The position numbers and the translations under genes are program-made. The notes under the pieces are model-generated. The model was not told where the DNA came from. It ran no database searches and saw only the letters and a program-made list of their open reading frames with translations. A stretch of 64,000 nucleotides of DNA, from the NCBI RefSeq assembly GCF_000764495.1, contig NZ_JRLB01000101.1:1-64000 (forward strand), in the 5' to 3' direction. Shown in pieces: positions 10,181 to 19,294 of this stretch (the first letter of the stretch is position 1; the number at the start of each line of letters is the position of its first letter). This DNA comes from Nitrincola sp. A-D6. GTDB lineage: Bacteria > Pseudomonadota > Gammaproteobacteria > Pseudomonadales > Balneatricaceae.

Positions 10181-10287
10181 GGGGTGGTGGTATCACTCTG
10201 GTGTGACACGCTGTTCGCCGTCCCTGGCCGCTCGGCAGCCGCCTTCCCTGGCGGCTGACGGTCACACCAAAGTGATACCACCACCCC
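10181..10287. repeat. Nested inverted-repeat element 1
   Basis: Outer arms of 27 bp: 10181-10207 begins GGGGTGGTGGTATCAC, and 10261-10287 is its reverse complement with one mismatch. The 53-base interior holds a second perfect 8-bp hairpin (CAGCCGCC, loop TTCCCT, GGCGGCTG at 10236-10257). This architecture resembles a REP/REPIN-type or MITE-like element. No coding content. Confidence 0.8.
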
Positions 10288-10445
10288 GCCTAAACTCTGT
10301 GCCAGATCAAATAGTGGCCAGGTCGGTATATGCTGCGGGTTCATTACATAGATAGCAGAATTTACATTGAATTAGGTAGCATGGAAGATATTTTTCGTAA
10401 ATGCCGATTTTAAGCTGACTTTACGCAGGCACCCAAGTTGATGAG

Positions 10446-10567
10446 GGGCTGATGGGATCGGATTTGGCTGACCCTGTGCGCCATGGAAGGCGCACTGGAG
10501 CCCCCAGGGAGTGGGTTCACGGCGAGTCAGACAGACCGTGTCAGACAAACGCCGATCCCATTAGCCC
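10446..10567. repeat. Nested inverted-repeat element 2
   Basis: Outer arms GGGCTGATGGGATCGG (10446-10461) and its reverse complement at 10552-10567 (15 of 16 match). An inner perfect 7-bp hairpin, GTGCGCC-loop-GGCGCAC, lies within roughly 10476-10495. It has the same design as element 1 but a different sequence. It ends about 100 bases from the 3' end of the dehydrogenase gene. Confidence 0.7.
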
Positions 10568-10667
10568 AGCCCACCTCTTAGTCCACGGCCCGCTGATAAG
10601 CCCAAAGCTACCCATCAGCCTGTACCGACTGAGAAGTAGCTCCGTTGCTTTGAAAGGAATGCGGCTG

Positions 10668-11732
10668 TCAGATCAGCGCAGCTATCGCTTCACCCATCTC
10701 GGTGGTGCTGGCGGTGCCACCGAGATCAGGGGTGCGTGGTCCGTTGGCCAGTACTGTTTCGATGGCACTGAGCATGGCATCGTGTGCATCGGTGCAGCCA
10801 AGGAAATTAAGCATTAAGGCCGCCGACCAGATCATGGCTACGGGGTTGGCAATATTCTGACCATAGATATCCGGTGCTGAGCCGTGTACGGGTTCAAACA
10901 GGGAAGGGAAAAGGCCTTCAGGGTTTAAGTTGGCCGAAGGTGCCAGGCCGATGGTGCCAGTGCAGGCAGGTCCCAGGTCTGAAAGTATGTCACCAAACAG
11001 GTTGCTGGCGACCACCACATCAAAGCGGTTGGGTTGCAGCACAAAACGGGCCGAGAGAATGTCGATATGCTGTTTGTCGACGTGGATGTCTGGATAATGC
11101 TCAGCCATGGCGTCGGCACGTTCATCCCACCAGGGCATGCTGATGGCGATACCGTTACTTTTGGTGGCGACAGTCAGGTGTTTTCGGCGGCGGCTTTGAG
11201 CCAGCTCAAAGGCATATTTCAGTACCCGGTCAGTGCCGTAGCGGGTAAAGACGGATTCCTGTATCACCACCTCGCGATCTGTTCCTTCGAAAATGCGTCC
11301 ACCCAGATTGGTGTATTCACCCTCGGTGTTTTCACGCACCACATAAAAATCTATATCACCAGCCTTGCGGCCTGCCAGTGGGCAGGGCACACCTTCAAAA
11401 AGACGTACCGGACGCAGGTTGATGTATTGGTCAAATTCGCGGCGAAACTTCAGTAACGATCCCCAGAGTGAAATATGATCCGGAACCGTCTCCGGCCAGC
11501 CTGCAGCCCCAAACAGAATCGCATCCATGCCGGACAGTTGAGCCTTCCAGTCATCCGGCATCATCTGGCCGTGTTGTTGATAATAATCACAGCTGGCCCA
11601 TTCAATAGGGGTGTAATTCAAGCTGATATTAAAGCGCTCAGCGACTGCTTGCAGGGCGCGCAGCCCTTCGGGCATTACTTCCTTTCCTATGCCGTCACCG
11701 GCTATGACGGCAATATTGAATGATTGATTCAT
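10668..11732 (-). CDS. dmlA: D-malate / tartrate dehydrogenase (decarboxylating)
   Basis: NAD-dependent beta-decarboxylating dehydrogenase of the TtuC/DmlA branch of the isocitrate/isopropylmalate dehydrogenase superfamily. It has 354 residues, the normal length. The nucleotide site starts IAVIAGDGIGKEV. The R-rich substrate region includes LKFRREFDQYINLRPVRLF. VVRENTEGEYTNLGGR is typical of the malate/tartrate branch. Mg-binding aspartates lie in ASNLFGDILSDLGP, and EPVHGSAPDI follows. Oxidises D-malate to pyruvate and CO2, often also tartrate. A LysR gene is divergent from it, as for DmlR-DmlA in E. coli. Confidence 0.85.
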   Translation of the reverse strand: MNQSFNIAVIAGDGIGKEVMPEGLRALQAVAERFNISLNYTPIEWASCDYYQQHGQMMPDDWKAQLSGMDAILFGAAGWPETVPDHISLWGSLLKFRREFDQYINLRPVRLFEGVPCPLAGRKAGDIDFYVVRENTEGEYTNLGGRIFEGTDREVVIQESVFTRYGTDRVLKYAFELAQSRRRKHLTVATKSNGIAISMPWWDERADAMAEHYPDIHVDKQHIDILSARFVLQPNRFDVVVASNLFGDILSDLGPACTGTIGLAPSANLNPEGLFPSLFEPVHGSAPDIYGQNIANPVAMIWSAALMLNFLGCTDAHDAMLSAIETVLANGPRTPDLGGTASTTEMGEAIAALI

Positions 11733-11748
11733 GTTCGATTCTCCTAAG

Positions 11749-11766
11749 TTAATATAGCTATATTAA
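11749..11766. promoter_or_regulatory. 18-bp perfect palindrome between dehydrogenase and LysR genes
   Basis: TTAATATAGCTATATTAA is a perfect palindrome lying 17 bases before the dehydrogenase ATG and 55 bases before the LysR ATG. It is probably the operator, or part of it, used by the divergent LysR-type regulator. This is inference from position and symmetry. Confidence 0.55.
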
Positions 11767-11820
11767 TTGTGTACAAAATGAATACAATATGCTTTTTAGT
11801 TAACCTACTGTTTCCATATC

Positions 11821-12731
11821 ATGAATAAAAGTCCATCCAATGATGATTTGCGGGTGTTTATTAACGTAGCGGAAAAAGCCAGCTTTGCTGCGGCGGCGGT
11901 TGATCTGGGTGTGTCCGTGGCCTATGTCAGTAAACGCATACGCGCTCTGGAAGAGACACTGAATACGCGCTTACTACACCGAACCACGCGCCGTGTGAGT
12001 GTGACTGAGCAGGGTGAGAAGGTGTTGCGTCGTGCTAAGCAAATTCTGGACGATATTGATCAGTTATTTGAAGAGGTTGCACAAACACGTCAGACTCCCC
12101 GGGGTGTGTTGCGTATCAGCTCCAGCTTTGGCTTTGGTCGCCATCATGTCGCACCTGCGTTGGCAGCATTAACGCAGCAGTATCCAGAATTGGCGGTACG
12201 CTTTGAGGTGTTTGACCGGCTAATTGATGTGACGGGTGAGGGCTTTGATCTGGATGTGCGCATTGGTGAGGAGATCGCCAGTCATCTGATTGCACGTAAA
12301 CTGGCGGATAACCGACGGCTTCTGTGTGCCGCTCCAGCCTATCTGGATGCACGAGGCGAACCGCAAACCCTGGCTGAACTGGCAACACATGAATGTCTGG
12401 TGATTAAGGAAAGGGATCATCCGTTTGGTTTATGGCGTTTGGAGTCGGCGGGTGGTGAAAAGCAGATTCGGGTGCAGGGGCGTCTGTCATCCAATCATGG
12501 AGAAATTGCCTTGCAGTGGGCACTTCAGGGTAAGGGGATCCTGCTGCGCTCAGCCTGGGATGTAATGCCTTGATCGAAACGGGTGAACTGCGTCACATCT
12601 TGCCGGAGTATTGGCAAACGGCCAATATCTGGGCCGTTTATCCGCAGCGTTTGGCAGACTCGGCCAAAGTGCGTGCCTGTGTAGAGCATCTGCAGCACTG
12701 GTTTAAGCCCTTGCTTCCTGTCCACGGCTAG
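11821..12731 (+). CDS. LysR-type regulator, probably DmlR-like, frameshifted in this sequence
   Basis: N-terminal winged helix-turn-helix (SFAAAAVDLGVSVAYVSKRIRALEETLNTRLLHRTTRRV) followed by a periplasmic-binding-like effector domain. The first frame ends prematurely after SAWDVMP. Adding one base near 12570 lets it continue LIETGELRHILPEYWQTAN to HFKP-like sequence and a stop at 12731, giving 303 residues, normal for the family. Divergent to the D-malate/tartrate dehydrogenase gene, which it likely activates in response to that substrate. Confidence 0.85.
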
Positions 12732-12903
12732 TGTCATAGATAGTTTCATAGATGATCCTACAGGTTGAGTCCAGGCTTCCCAAACCGTACGTAAATCTCT
12801 ACGTGGGTTTACCCTATATGTGCGGCAACAAACAGACGGAATAGCTCCTGCCCTTTATACTTGATTATCGCAGACAGTGTGTCGCGATCATCGAGGAACC
12901 ATT

Positions 12904-13143
12904 ATGAATATTTTTAACAATAGTCTGATTAAGTCATCGCGCAAAAACCTGCTTGGCGTGGCTTGCATTACAGTGCTGCTCGGGCTCGGTGGTTGCGCTG
13001 GCATGTCTAGCAAGGATAAGAGTACCGTGGCCGGTGCCGGTATCGGCGCGGTAGGCGGTGCAGTACTGACTGGCGGTAGTGCGTTAGGAACCGTGGGTGG
13101 TGCAGCCATTGGTGGTGTTATCGGTCGCGAAGTCGGTAAGTAA
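12904..13143 (+). CDS. Glycine-zipper lipoprotein (OsmB-like)
   Basis: A 79-residue protein with a lysine-containing signal peptide and lipobox LGGC, so the mature protein would be acylated at Cys (about residue 31). The rest is dominated by a glycine zipper (GAGIGAVGGAVLTGG, GTVGGAAIGGVIGREVG) that can insert into or pack against the outer membrane. OsmB and related small outer-membrane lipoproteins share this form. The ATG at 12904 has a GAGGAACC RBS. Upstream at about 12790-12815 the motif TACGTAAATCTCTACGT repeats TACGT; possible regulator site. Confidence 0.75.
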   Translation: MNIFNNSLIKSSRKNLLGVACITVLLGLGGCAGMSSKDKSTVAGAGIGAVGGAVLTGGSALGTVGGAAIGGVIGREVGK

Positions 13144-13169
13144 AATTTTTGGTTGAAGTGACTGCCGAT

Positions 13170-13191
13170 GAGCGGGCCCCAGGGCCCGCTC
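13170..13191 (+). terminator. GC-rich hairpin after the lipoprotein gene
   Basis: GAGCGGGCCC and its exact complement flank a 2-base centre, 27 bases after the stop. No T-tract follows, so it may be a weak terminator or a 3'-stabilising hairpin. Confidence 0.5.
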
Positions 13192-13258
13192 AGTTCGTTA
13201 AAGCACAGGAGTGCATAGTATCGCCAAACGTTATCGCGCGACCTCATGGAGTAAAGTC

Positions 13259-14257
13259 ATGACCCGCGGGCTGTCAACGGCTACGCGAAAAGCGCTTCGT
13301 TCAGGATCCCGCGCAGTCACACGAGCAGCAACTCGCACTGTCACCAAAGCGCTTAAGCAAAGCGCGGATGCGAACAAGCCACCTCCAGGTGGGGGCCTCT
13401 GGCTTCACGGGCTGGCTGTTGGGGCGGCTGGTGTACGCCGCTTCCGAGTGTATCGACCGCCAGGCATACGTGCGAATGAACGCGTGCCTCTACTGGTCAT
13501 GCTGCATGGCTGTGGTCAAGACGCCCGCAGCTTTGCGATGAGTACTCGTATGAACCGAGTTGCGGATCGTGAACGCTTTTTGGTGCTTTACCCTGAACAG
13601 GATCGTCTGTCCAATGCGCAGGGTTGCTGGAACTGGTTTGATACGACTGCGGGTCGCGCGTTTGGAGAAGCTGAGTTGATCATGAATGCGATTGATCAGG
13701 TCTGCCTGCTTTATCCGGTGGATCCTGCGCGGGTCGCGGTGGCAGGGCTGTCTGCAGGCGCCAGCATGGCCGTGTTGCTGGTCTCGCGTCACCCAGAGCG
13801 TTTTCAGGCGGTGGTGATGCACTCCGGAATTCCGCCCGGCGCTGCGTATTCGACTCTATCGGCGGTTGGTGCGATGCATGGTCTGCGTGGTGCTGGAAGT
13901 TTGAAGGCTACGCCTGCAACGATGGCCGAGTCCTGGCCAGCCTTGCTGGTGATTCACGGAGACAGGGATGGCGTGGTGGCCGCCAGCAATGGACAAGCCG
14001 CGGTAAATGCCTGGGCGGAAGCCGCCGGGGCACGCAAGTGTGCGGCACGTAGCATGCAGCGTGGCAAGCGTTATCCGATGACCGTGACGGACTTTAAGTG
14101 TGGCACGAGAACGGTGGCTCGGCTGGTTGGGGTTGAGTCTCTCGGCCATGCGTGGAGTGGTGGTGCAGCCAGTAGTGGCGATTTTAGTGATGCGCGGGGG
14201 CCTGATGCGTCGCGCATGGTGTGGGCGTTTGTGGCGAAGCAGTTTCTTCGCGCATGA
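13259..14257 (+). CDS. PHB-depolymerase-family esterase (LpqC-like)
   Basis: Alpha/beta hydrolase of the esterase PHB depolymerase group. The ATG at 13259 has GGAG just upstream and gives 332 residues; a longer start at 13211 lacks a good RBS. LLVMLHGCGQDARSFA provides the oxyanion region. The nucleophile elbow is AGLSAGASMA, with the acid in HGDRDGVV and the histidine in SLGHAWSGG. NRVADRERFLVLYPEQ and CWNWFD are typical of the family. The Arg/Ala-rich N-terminus is not a clear signal peptide. G+C looks higher than in flanking genes, so the gene may be acquired. Substrate (polyhydroxybutyrate oligomers or other esters) is not determined. Confidence 0.8.
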   Translation: MTRGLSTATRKALRSGSRAVTRAATRTVTKALKQSADANKPPPGGGLWLHGLAVGAAGVRRFRVYRPPGIRANERVPLLVMLHGCGQDARSFAMSTRMNRVADRERFLVLYPEQDRLSNAQGCWNWFDTTAGRAFGEAELIMNAIDQVCLLYPVDPARVAVAGLSAGASMAVLLVSRHPERFQAVVMHSGIPPGAAYSTLSAVGAMHGLRGAGSLKATPATMAESWPALLVIHGDRDGVVAASNGQAAVNAWAEAAGARKCAARSMQRGKRYPMTVTDFKCGTRTVARLVGVESLGHAWSGGAASSGDFSDARGPDASRMVWAFVAKQFLRA

Positions 14258-14297
14258 TCACCAGGCCTCAATGGTTTACGCCCTTCCCAAAGCAGGG

Positions 14298-16178
14298 TTA
14301 ATCCAGCTGATATCCCTTGGCCTGCAGATAAAACAGTTCGGCGTAGCGTCCGTTTTTAGCCAGGAGCGACGCGTGGTTTCCCTGTTCGATAATTTCACCA
14401 TTGCGCAGCAACAGAATGTTATCAGCCATTCTGACTGTGGAAAAACGGTGTGAAATCAGGATAACCATGCGCTGCTCGGCATGGCTGCGAAAGTGTTCAA
14501 AGATCTTGGCTTCGGCCTCAGCATCCATAGCGGCTGTGGGCTCATCCAGTACCAGTATGTCGGCTTTGGAACGCATAAAGGCGCGTCCCAGAGCAATTTT
14601 TTGCCACTGACCACCGGAAAGTTCCTGACCTCCCTTAAACCAGCGTCCCAGTTGGGTATGGTATTGGTCATTTAACTGGCTGATGAACGGGTCTGCCAGT
14701 CCGAGTCGACCGGCTTCCTGCCAGCGCGCTTCATTATCGAATTCTGACACGTCACCGGCACCAAGGTTTTCACCCACGAGAAACTGGTAACGCACAAAAT
14801 CCTGGAAAATAACCCCCACTCGTTCTCTCAGAGTCTGAGGATCCCATTCATTCAAATCCAGTCCGTCCAGCAGGATACGACCTTCATCCGGATGGTAGAG
14901 ACGCGTCAGTAATTTGATCAGGGTGGTTTTGCCCGATCCATTTTCACCCACCAGTGCCAGACTCTGCCCCGGTGGCAGGTGTAAGGATATACGTTTAATG
15001 GCTGGCTTATTGGCGCCGGGGTAGGTGAAACTGACGGCGTCAAAGCGAATGCCGTCAGTGGGCAAGGGGCCCTGATGCGCGCTGCCAGATTCAGCCTCAA
15101 CCGGTTGCTCCAGATACTCATAGAGATTGGAGAGGTAGAGGTTATCTTCATACATGCCGCTGATGGCGGTCAAATTGGTGCTGATGGCCGTTTGACCCTG
15201 CTTGAAGATAAGCAGATACATGGTCATTTGCCCCAGGGTAATTAACCCCTGGATAGCTTCCACAACAATCCAGGCGTAGGCGGCGTAAAAAGCCAGTGTG
15301 CCCAGCAGACCCAGCATAAAACCCCAGAGATCGCGGCGAATGATCAGGCGTTTTTCAGCATCGAAGAGGGTGTTGAAAATGGCTTTGTAGCGATCCAGCA
15401 GCAGGTTACCCAGTCCAAATAGCTTTACTTCCTTGATCGAGTCTTCCCGTGCCAGCAGGGTTTCCAGGTACATCTGCTTGCGCAGTTCTGGAGAGCGCCA
15501 GCGCGATAACTGAAACGCATCACCGGAAAATTTTGCTTCGGAAATAAACACGGGTAAGGCGGCAATAAATAGCACTAATAAAGCCCAGGGTGAGAACTGC
15601 ACCAGCAATACCGCAAAGCTGGCCAGGGCAATGGAGTTCTGAATCAGGCTGAAGGTTTTATTTACCAACGCCAGTGGACGGGTCGAGGCTTCGCGTCTGG
15701 CTCGCGTTAATTTATCGTAAAATTCTGAATCTTCAAATTGCGCTAATGATAGAGTCTGAGCTTTTTCAAGAATCATCACATTGACACGTTGACCCATCAG
15801 TGCCTTTAACAAGGACTGCTGGGCTGACAGGCCGCGTTGCGCGGCGGCCAGGACCGTAATAACCAGCCCTTCCAGTGCAACAATTTGCATAATTGGCCAG
15901 TAATCAACTTGTCCCTGCTGCTGATAAGTATCCACTGCAGCCAGTACACCATCCACAATCAGTTGGCCTAGATAGGCAGCCAATGCTGGCATGACACCCG
16001 CTACCAGTGTCAAAAGCATCAGCCCCCAGGTGAGTGGGCGCGAGGTACTCCAGACTAACTGTAACGCCCGTTGACTGTATTGAAATACAGATAGAAAGTC
16101 GCGCAGCTTGTTTTCAGATCTGGGCCAGTCAGGTTTTGCAGCCAAGTACCTATCCTCAGGGTATGTCAGCAAGATCAT
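14298..16178 (-). CDS. ABC transporter, fused membrane and ATPase domains
   Basis: Half-size exporter of 626 residues: six membrane segments (about residues 45-330) followed by an ATPase domain. Walker A is GENGSGKTTLIKLL, the Q-loop FQDFVRYQF, the signature ELSGGQ, Walker B DILVLDEPTAA and the switch His SHRFS. It should dimerise. ATG at 16178 lacks a clear RBS; a TTG 11 codons downstream (16145) follows TGAGGATAG and may be the true start. The substrate is unknown. The neighbours comF and the esterase give no clue. Confidence 0.85.
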   Translation of the reverse strand: MILLTYPEDRYLAAKPDWPRSENKLRDFLSVFQYSQRALQLVWSTSRPLTWGLMLLTLVAGVMPALAAYLGQLIVDGVLAAVDTYQQQGQVDYWPIMQIVALEGLVITVLAAAQRGLSAQQSLLKALMGQRVNVMILEKAQTLSLAQFEDSEFYDKLTRARREASTRPLALVNKTFSLIQNSIALASFAVLLVQFSPWALLVLFIAALPVFISEAKFSGDAFQLSRWRSPELRKQMYLETLLAREDSIKEVKLFGLGNLLLDRYKAIFNTLFDAEKRLIIRRDLWGFMLGLLGTLAFYAAYAWIVVEAIQGLITLGQMTMYLLIFKQGQTAISTNLTAISGMYEDNLYLSNLYEYLEQPVEAESGSAHQGPLPTDGIRFDAVSFTYPGANKPAIKRISLHLPPGQSLALVGENGSGKTTLIKLLTRLYHPDEGRILLDGLDLNEWDPQTLRERVGVIFQDFVRYQFLVGENLGAGDVSEFDNEARWQEAGRLGLADPFISQLNDQYHTQLGRWFKGGQELSGGQWQKIALGRAFMRSKADILVLDEPTAAMDAEAEAKIFEHFRSHAEQRMVILISHRFSTVRMADNILLLRNGEIIEQGNHASLLAKNGRYAELFYLQAKGYQLD

Positions 16179-16243
16179 CCAGGTGTGTCTTGCAGCGGAA
16201 AGATGTAATTGTGCTGATATTACAGGATTTTCGACAGCAGTTC

Positions 16244-16948
16244 TCAGTCCAGATCAGGTTCCGGTGTTCGTGCCAGTACCCATACTTGCACATGACTAAC
16301 ACCACCGAGTTTCAGTAGGCCTGCAATTTCATCCGCCGTACCGCCAGTGGTCATGATGTCATCAATAAGCGCAACTCTATGAGGTAGGGGGCCTTGGATA
16401 CTGAAGGCCCCTTTTAGGTTTTGCTGGCGTGCGGATGCATTCAGTGTCATTTGCTTCCCTGTGCGTCGTATTTTACGAAGTTGTGCTGAGTCGCAGCAAA
16501 TCTGCAGATTCCTGCTTAGGATTTCAGCCAGTAATCCGGCCTGATTGAAACCACGCAGGGCCTCATCGATAGGGTGCATGGGCACAGGTAAGAGCAGATC
16601 TGGCCAGGTTTCACAGCGGTCTTGAAGATGGTGTGTCAGTAATTCTCCGAGCCAGCCAAGTGTCTGGATGCGGCGTTGGTATTTGATTCCCGGTATCAGG
16701 CTGTTTATTGGGAAGCGATATTCAAGTGGGGCTTCGGTTTGATCGAACTTGAATATTTTTTGCTGGCAGTGTGTACAAGGATGATCGGGAGAAAGTCGTG
16801 GCAGGCCGCAGATAGGGCAGCCCAGTAGCAACCAGGGGAGGTCAGCGTGGCAGTCCTCACACAGGCCACTAATCTCAGCTGACTGAAGACGACAAAGCGC
16901 ACAGGATTGGTTAAATAGTGATCTATAGTTAACTTTATTAAAAATCAT
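16244..16948 (-). CDS. ComF-family phosphoribosyltransferase-like protein
   Basis: A 234-residue protein with two CxxC zinc-binding pairs near the start (CALCRLQ, CEDC, CPICGLP, CTHC) and a type I PRTase domain. Its PRPP loop is VALIDDIMTTGGTADEIAG near residue 192. Family members (ComFC/GntX) are linked to DNA uptake or utilisation. It lies divergent to bioB, the standard neighbour in many gammaproteobacteria. The ATG at 16948 is 116 bases from the bioB start. Confidence 0.88.
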   Translation of the reverse strand: MIFNKVNYRSLFNQSCALCRLQSAEISGLCEDCHADLPWLLLGCPICGLPRLSPDHPCTHCQQKIFKFDQTEAPLEYRFPINSLIPGIKYQRRIQTLGWLGELLTHHLQDRCETWPDLLLPVPMHPIDEALRGFNQAGLLAEILSRNLQICCDSAQLRKIRRTGKQMTLNASARQQNLKGAFSIQGPLPHRVALIDDIMTTGGTADEIAGLLKLGGVSHVQVWVLARTPEPDLD

Positions 16949-16951
16949 AAG

Positions 16952-16979
16952 TTGACAAGTCCTTGTGTCAATTTACTAT
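16952..16979 (+). promoter_or_regulatory. Sigma-70 promoter of the bio operon
   Basis: TTGACA (16952-16957), 16-base spacer, TACTAT (16974-16979), about 85 bases upstream of bioB. The -35 box overlaps an imperfect dyad (TTGACAAG/CTTGTGTCAA). No good BirA operator (TTGTAAAC dyad) was found between this promoter and bioB. Confidence 0.7.
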
Positions 16980-17064
16980 CATCGCCCAGTATCAGAGCCT
17001 TCCTGGCTCTTCTTTTACTGGCGTTAGGCCAGTCTACTGTAAAACATTTGTATGGGGTGATGCT

Positions 17065-18122
17065 ATGACCACTGGGGTTTCTGTTCGACATAACTGGCAG
17101 CATGGCGAAATCAGTGCACTGTTTGAGCTGCCTTTTAGTGAACTGATGTACCGTGCTCAGACTGTACATCGGCAGTTTTTTGATCCCAATGCGGTGCAGA
17201 TCAGTACACTCTTATCGATTAAAACCGGAGCTTGTCCGGAGGACTGCAAGTATTGCCCTCAGAGTATTCATCATAATGCGGAACTGGAAACAGAAAAGCT
17301 GATGCAGGTTCAGGCCGTACTTGAAGAAGCCCAGGCGGCTAAAACTCAGGGTGCCAGCCGCTTCTGTATGGGGGCCGCCTGGAAGCATTTGCGTGCCAAA
17401 GATATGCCTATGTAGTGGAGATGATTCAGGGGGTTAAAGCACTGGGACTGGAAACCTGTATGACACTGGGAATGCTCAAAGCAGAGCAGGCTCAGGCACT
17501 TTCAGAGGCGGGTCTGGATTATTACAACCACAACCTGGACACTTCCGAGGCGTTTTACGGCAATATCATCACCACGCGTCGTTATCAGGACCGCCTGGAT
17601 ACGTTGGCAAATGTACGTGCGGCCGGAATGAAAGTTTGTTGTGGCGGTATTCTCGGCTTGGGTGAATCGCGGACTGATCGAGTCAGTTTATTGCAGACTC
17701 TGGCCTGCTTCCCTGAACACCCCGAATCCGTCCCGGTGAACCGGCTGGTAAGAGTCGAGGGCACTCCGTTGGCCGATGCGCCTGAACTGGACCCATTTGA
17801 ATTTATCCGTACTCTGGCCGTTGCGCGAATTTTGATGCCCGCCTCGCATCTGCGTTTATCAGCTGGTCGCACCGAAATGAATGAGCAGATGCAGGCCTTG
17901 TGCTTTATGGCAGGAGCCAATTCCATTTTTTATGGTGATCGTCTGCTGACCACAGAGAATCCACAGGCTGAGGCGGATAAGGCGCTGTTTGCTAAACTGG
18001 GTCTGTATCCCGAGCCTGTGGAAATGCTTTCCGATGACGACTGTGAAACAGCACTAATGCAACGTATTGAATCTGAACAGGACAAAGCGTTTTTTTATAA
18101 TGCGGCTGAGTCGGGCCGATGA
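17065..18122 (+). CDS. bioB: Biotin synthase, frameshifted in this sequence
   Basis: Radical-SAM enzyme that inserts sulphur into dethiobiotin. ATG 17065 follows GGGGTGATG. The radical SAM cluster motif [11 protein letters not shown] is near residue 54, then [18 protein letters not shown]. The frame breaks near 17411-17413, and the second frame continues [16 protein letters not shown] to the C-terminus at 18122 ([27 protein letters not shown]). One missing base restores 352 residues, the family length. The stop overlaps the bioF start. First gene of bioBFHCD. Confidence 0.94.
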
Positions 18123-19294
18123 TGGATAGTGCACTCAGGCAGGCGTTGGAGGATCGCCGCCAACAGCAACTCTATCGTCAGCGCCAGGTTATGCACTCAG
18201 CTCAGCAGCCGCAAAGAAGGCTGGGAAATGAGGCTGTGCTGAGTTTCTGCAGTAATGATTACCTCGGTCTGGCGGCTGATTCACGTGTGGCTGCCGCGAT
18301 GATCGAGGGCGCCCGGCACTATGGTGTCGGCAGTGGTGCTTCACATTTAACTGCAGGCCATACGGATGCACATCATCAATTGGAGCTGGAACTGGCAGTT
18401 TTCACCGGACGTCAGCGTGCGCTGTTGTTCAGTTCAGGCTATATGGCGAATCTCGGCGTAATGACAGCACTGGCGGGTCGACGTGATGCGGTATTCCATG
18501 ATCGCCTTAATCATGCGTCATTACTGGATGGCGCGTTGCTGAGCGGGGCCCGTTTTCGTCGTTACCCGCATCTCGATACGGCTTCGCTGGAGCGGATGTT
18601 ACAGACTTGTCAGTCACAACGTCGATTGGTTGTAACCGATGGGGTGTTCAGTATGGATGGCGATCAGGCAGACCTGGTGGCTTTGTCAGCGCTGTGTCAG
18701 CAGCATCAGGCCTGGTTGGTAGTCGATGATGCCCATGGTTTTGGGGTGCTGGGTGCCAAGGGTGGCGGCAGTGCAGCTGTCAGTGGTTTGGCAGCGGATC
18801 AACTGCCTGTGTTGATAGGTACGCTAGGGAAGGCGTTCGGTACAGCCGGGGCATTTGTGGCAGGCTCTGATGTGCTGATTGAAACCCTGATTCAATTTTC
18901 GCGTAGCTATATTTATACCACCGGGTTGCCACCGGCAGTTGCCGAGGCAACTCGGGTCAGTCTTGCCTTGGTGCAGCAAGAAGACTGGCGTCGCCAGCAC
19001 CTGCAGCAGTTGATCCAGCATTTCCGTCAGTCTTGTACTGCGGCAGGGATGAGTTTGCTGCCTTCTGAAACGCCTATCCAGCCACTGTTAATCGGCTGTG
19101 CAGGCAAGGCGGTGCGCATCAGTGAAGCCTTGTTGTTACAGGGTGTACAGGTTACCGCTATCCGACCACCTACCGTACCTGCAGGTAGTGCCCGACTTCG
19201 CGTGACCCTGACGGCAACACACACGCTTGAGCAGGTAGACAGGCTGGTAAGCAATCTGAAACAGGTGATGGAGTCAGATGATGCTGCACATTGA
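18119..19294 (+). CDS. bioF: 8-amino-7-oxononanoate synthase
   Basis: PLP enzyme that condenses pimeloyl-ACP with alanine. The 391-residue product has [48 protein letters not shown] and the PLP lysine in [17 protein letters not shown]. It overlaps the bioB stop by 4 bases and the bioH start by 17 bases, showing tight operon packing. Two adjacent ATG codons are possible starts (18119 or 18122). Confidence 0.96.
   Translation: MMDSALRQALEDRRQQQLYRQRQVMHSAQQPQRRLGNEAVLSFCSNDYLGLAADSRVAAAMIEGARHYGVGSGASHLTAGHTDAHHQLELELAVFTGRQRALLFSSGYMANLGVMTALAGRRDAVFHDRLNHASLLDGALLSGARFRRYPHLDTASLERMLQTCQSQRRLVVTDGVFSMDGDQADLVALSALCQQHQAWLVVDDAHGFGVLGAKGGGSAAVSGLAADQLPVLIGTLGKAFGTAGAFVAGSDVLIETLIQFSRSYIYTTGLPPAVAEATRVSLALVQQEDWRRQHLQQLIQHFRQSCTAAGMSLLPSETPIQPLLIGCAGKAVRISEALLLQGVQVTAIRPPTVPAGSARLRVTLTATHTLEQVDRLVSNLKQVMESDDAAH

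Larger units (their letters stand above)
9995..10667. other. 673-bp gene-free interval with two nested inverted-repeat elements
   Basis: No convincing gene on either strand. The open frames here are short and follow the repeats. The interval contains two palindromic elements, listed separately at 10181-10287 and 10446-10567. Both have an outer inverted repeat and an inner GC-rich hairpin. The rest is AT-richer and unremarkable. Confidence 0.7.

Noticed and set aside
10119-10355. Small ORF spanning the nested inverted repeat
   Set aside because: Its reading frame is created by the palindromic repeat, codon use is abnormal, and no RBS or homologous motif is present.
16949-17064. BirA operator before bioB
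   Set aside because: CTGTAAAAC near 17036 resembles one half-site, but no matching GGTTTACA half-site lies at the required 14-15 base spacing.
17415-18122. Second, shorter bioB-like gene starting at 17415
   Set aside because: It is the continuation of bioB after a one-base frameshift; sequence, motifs and total length fit one BioB protein.
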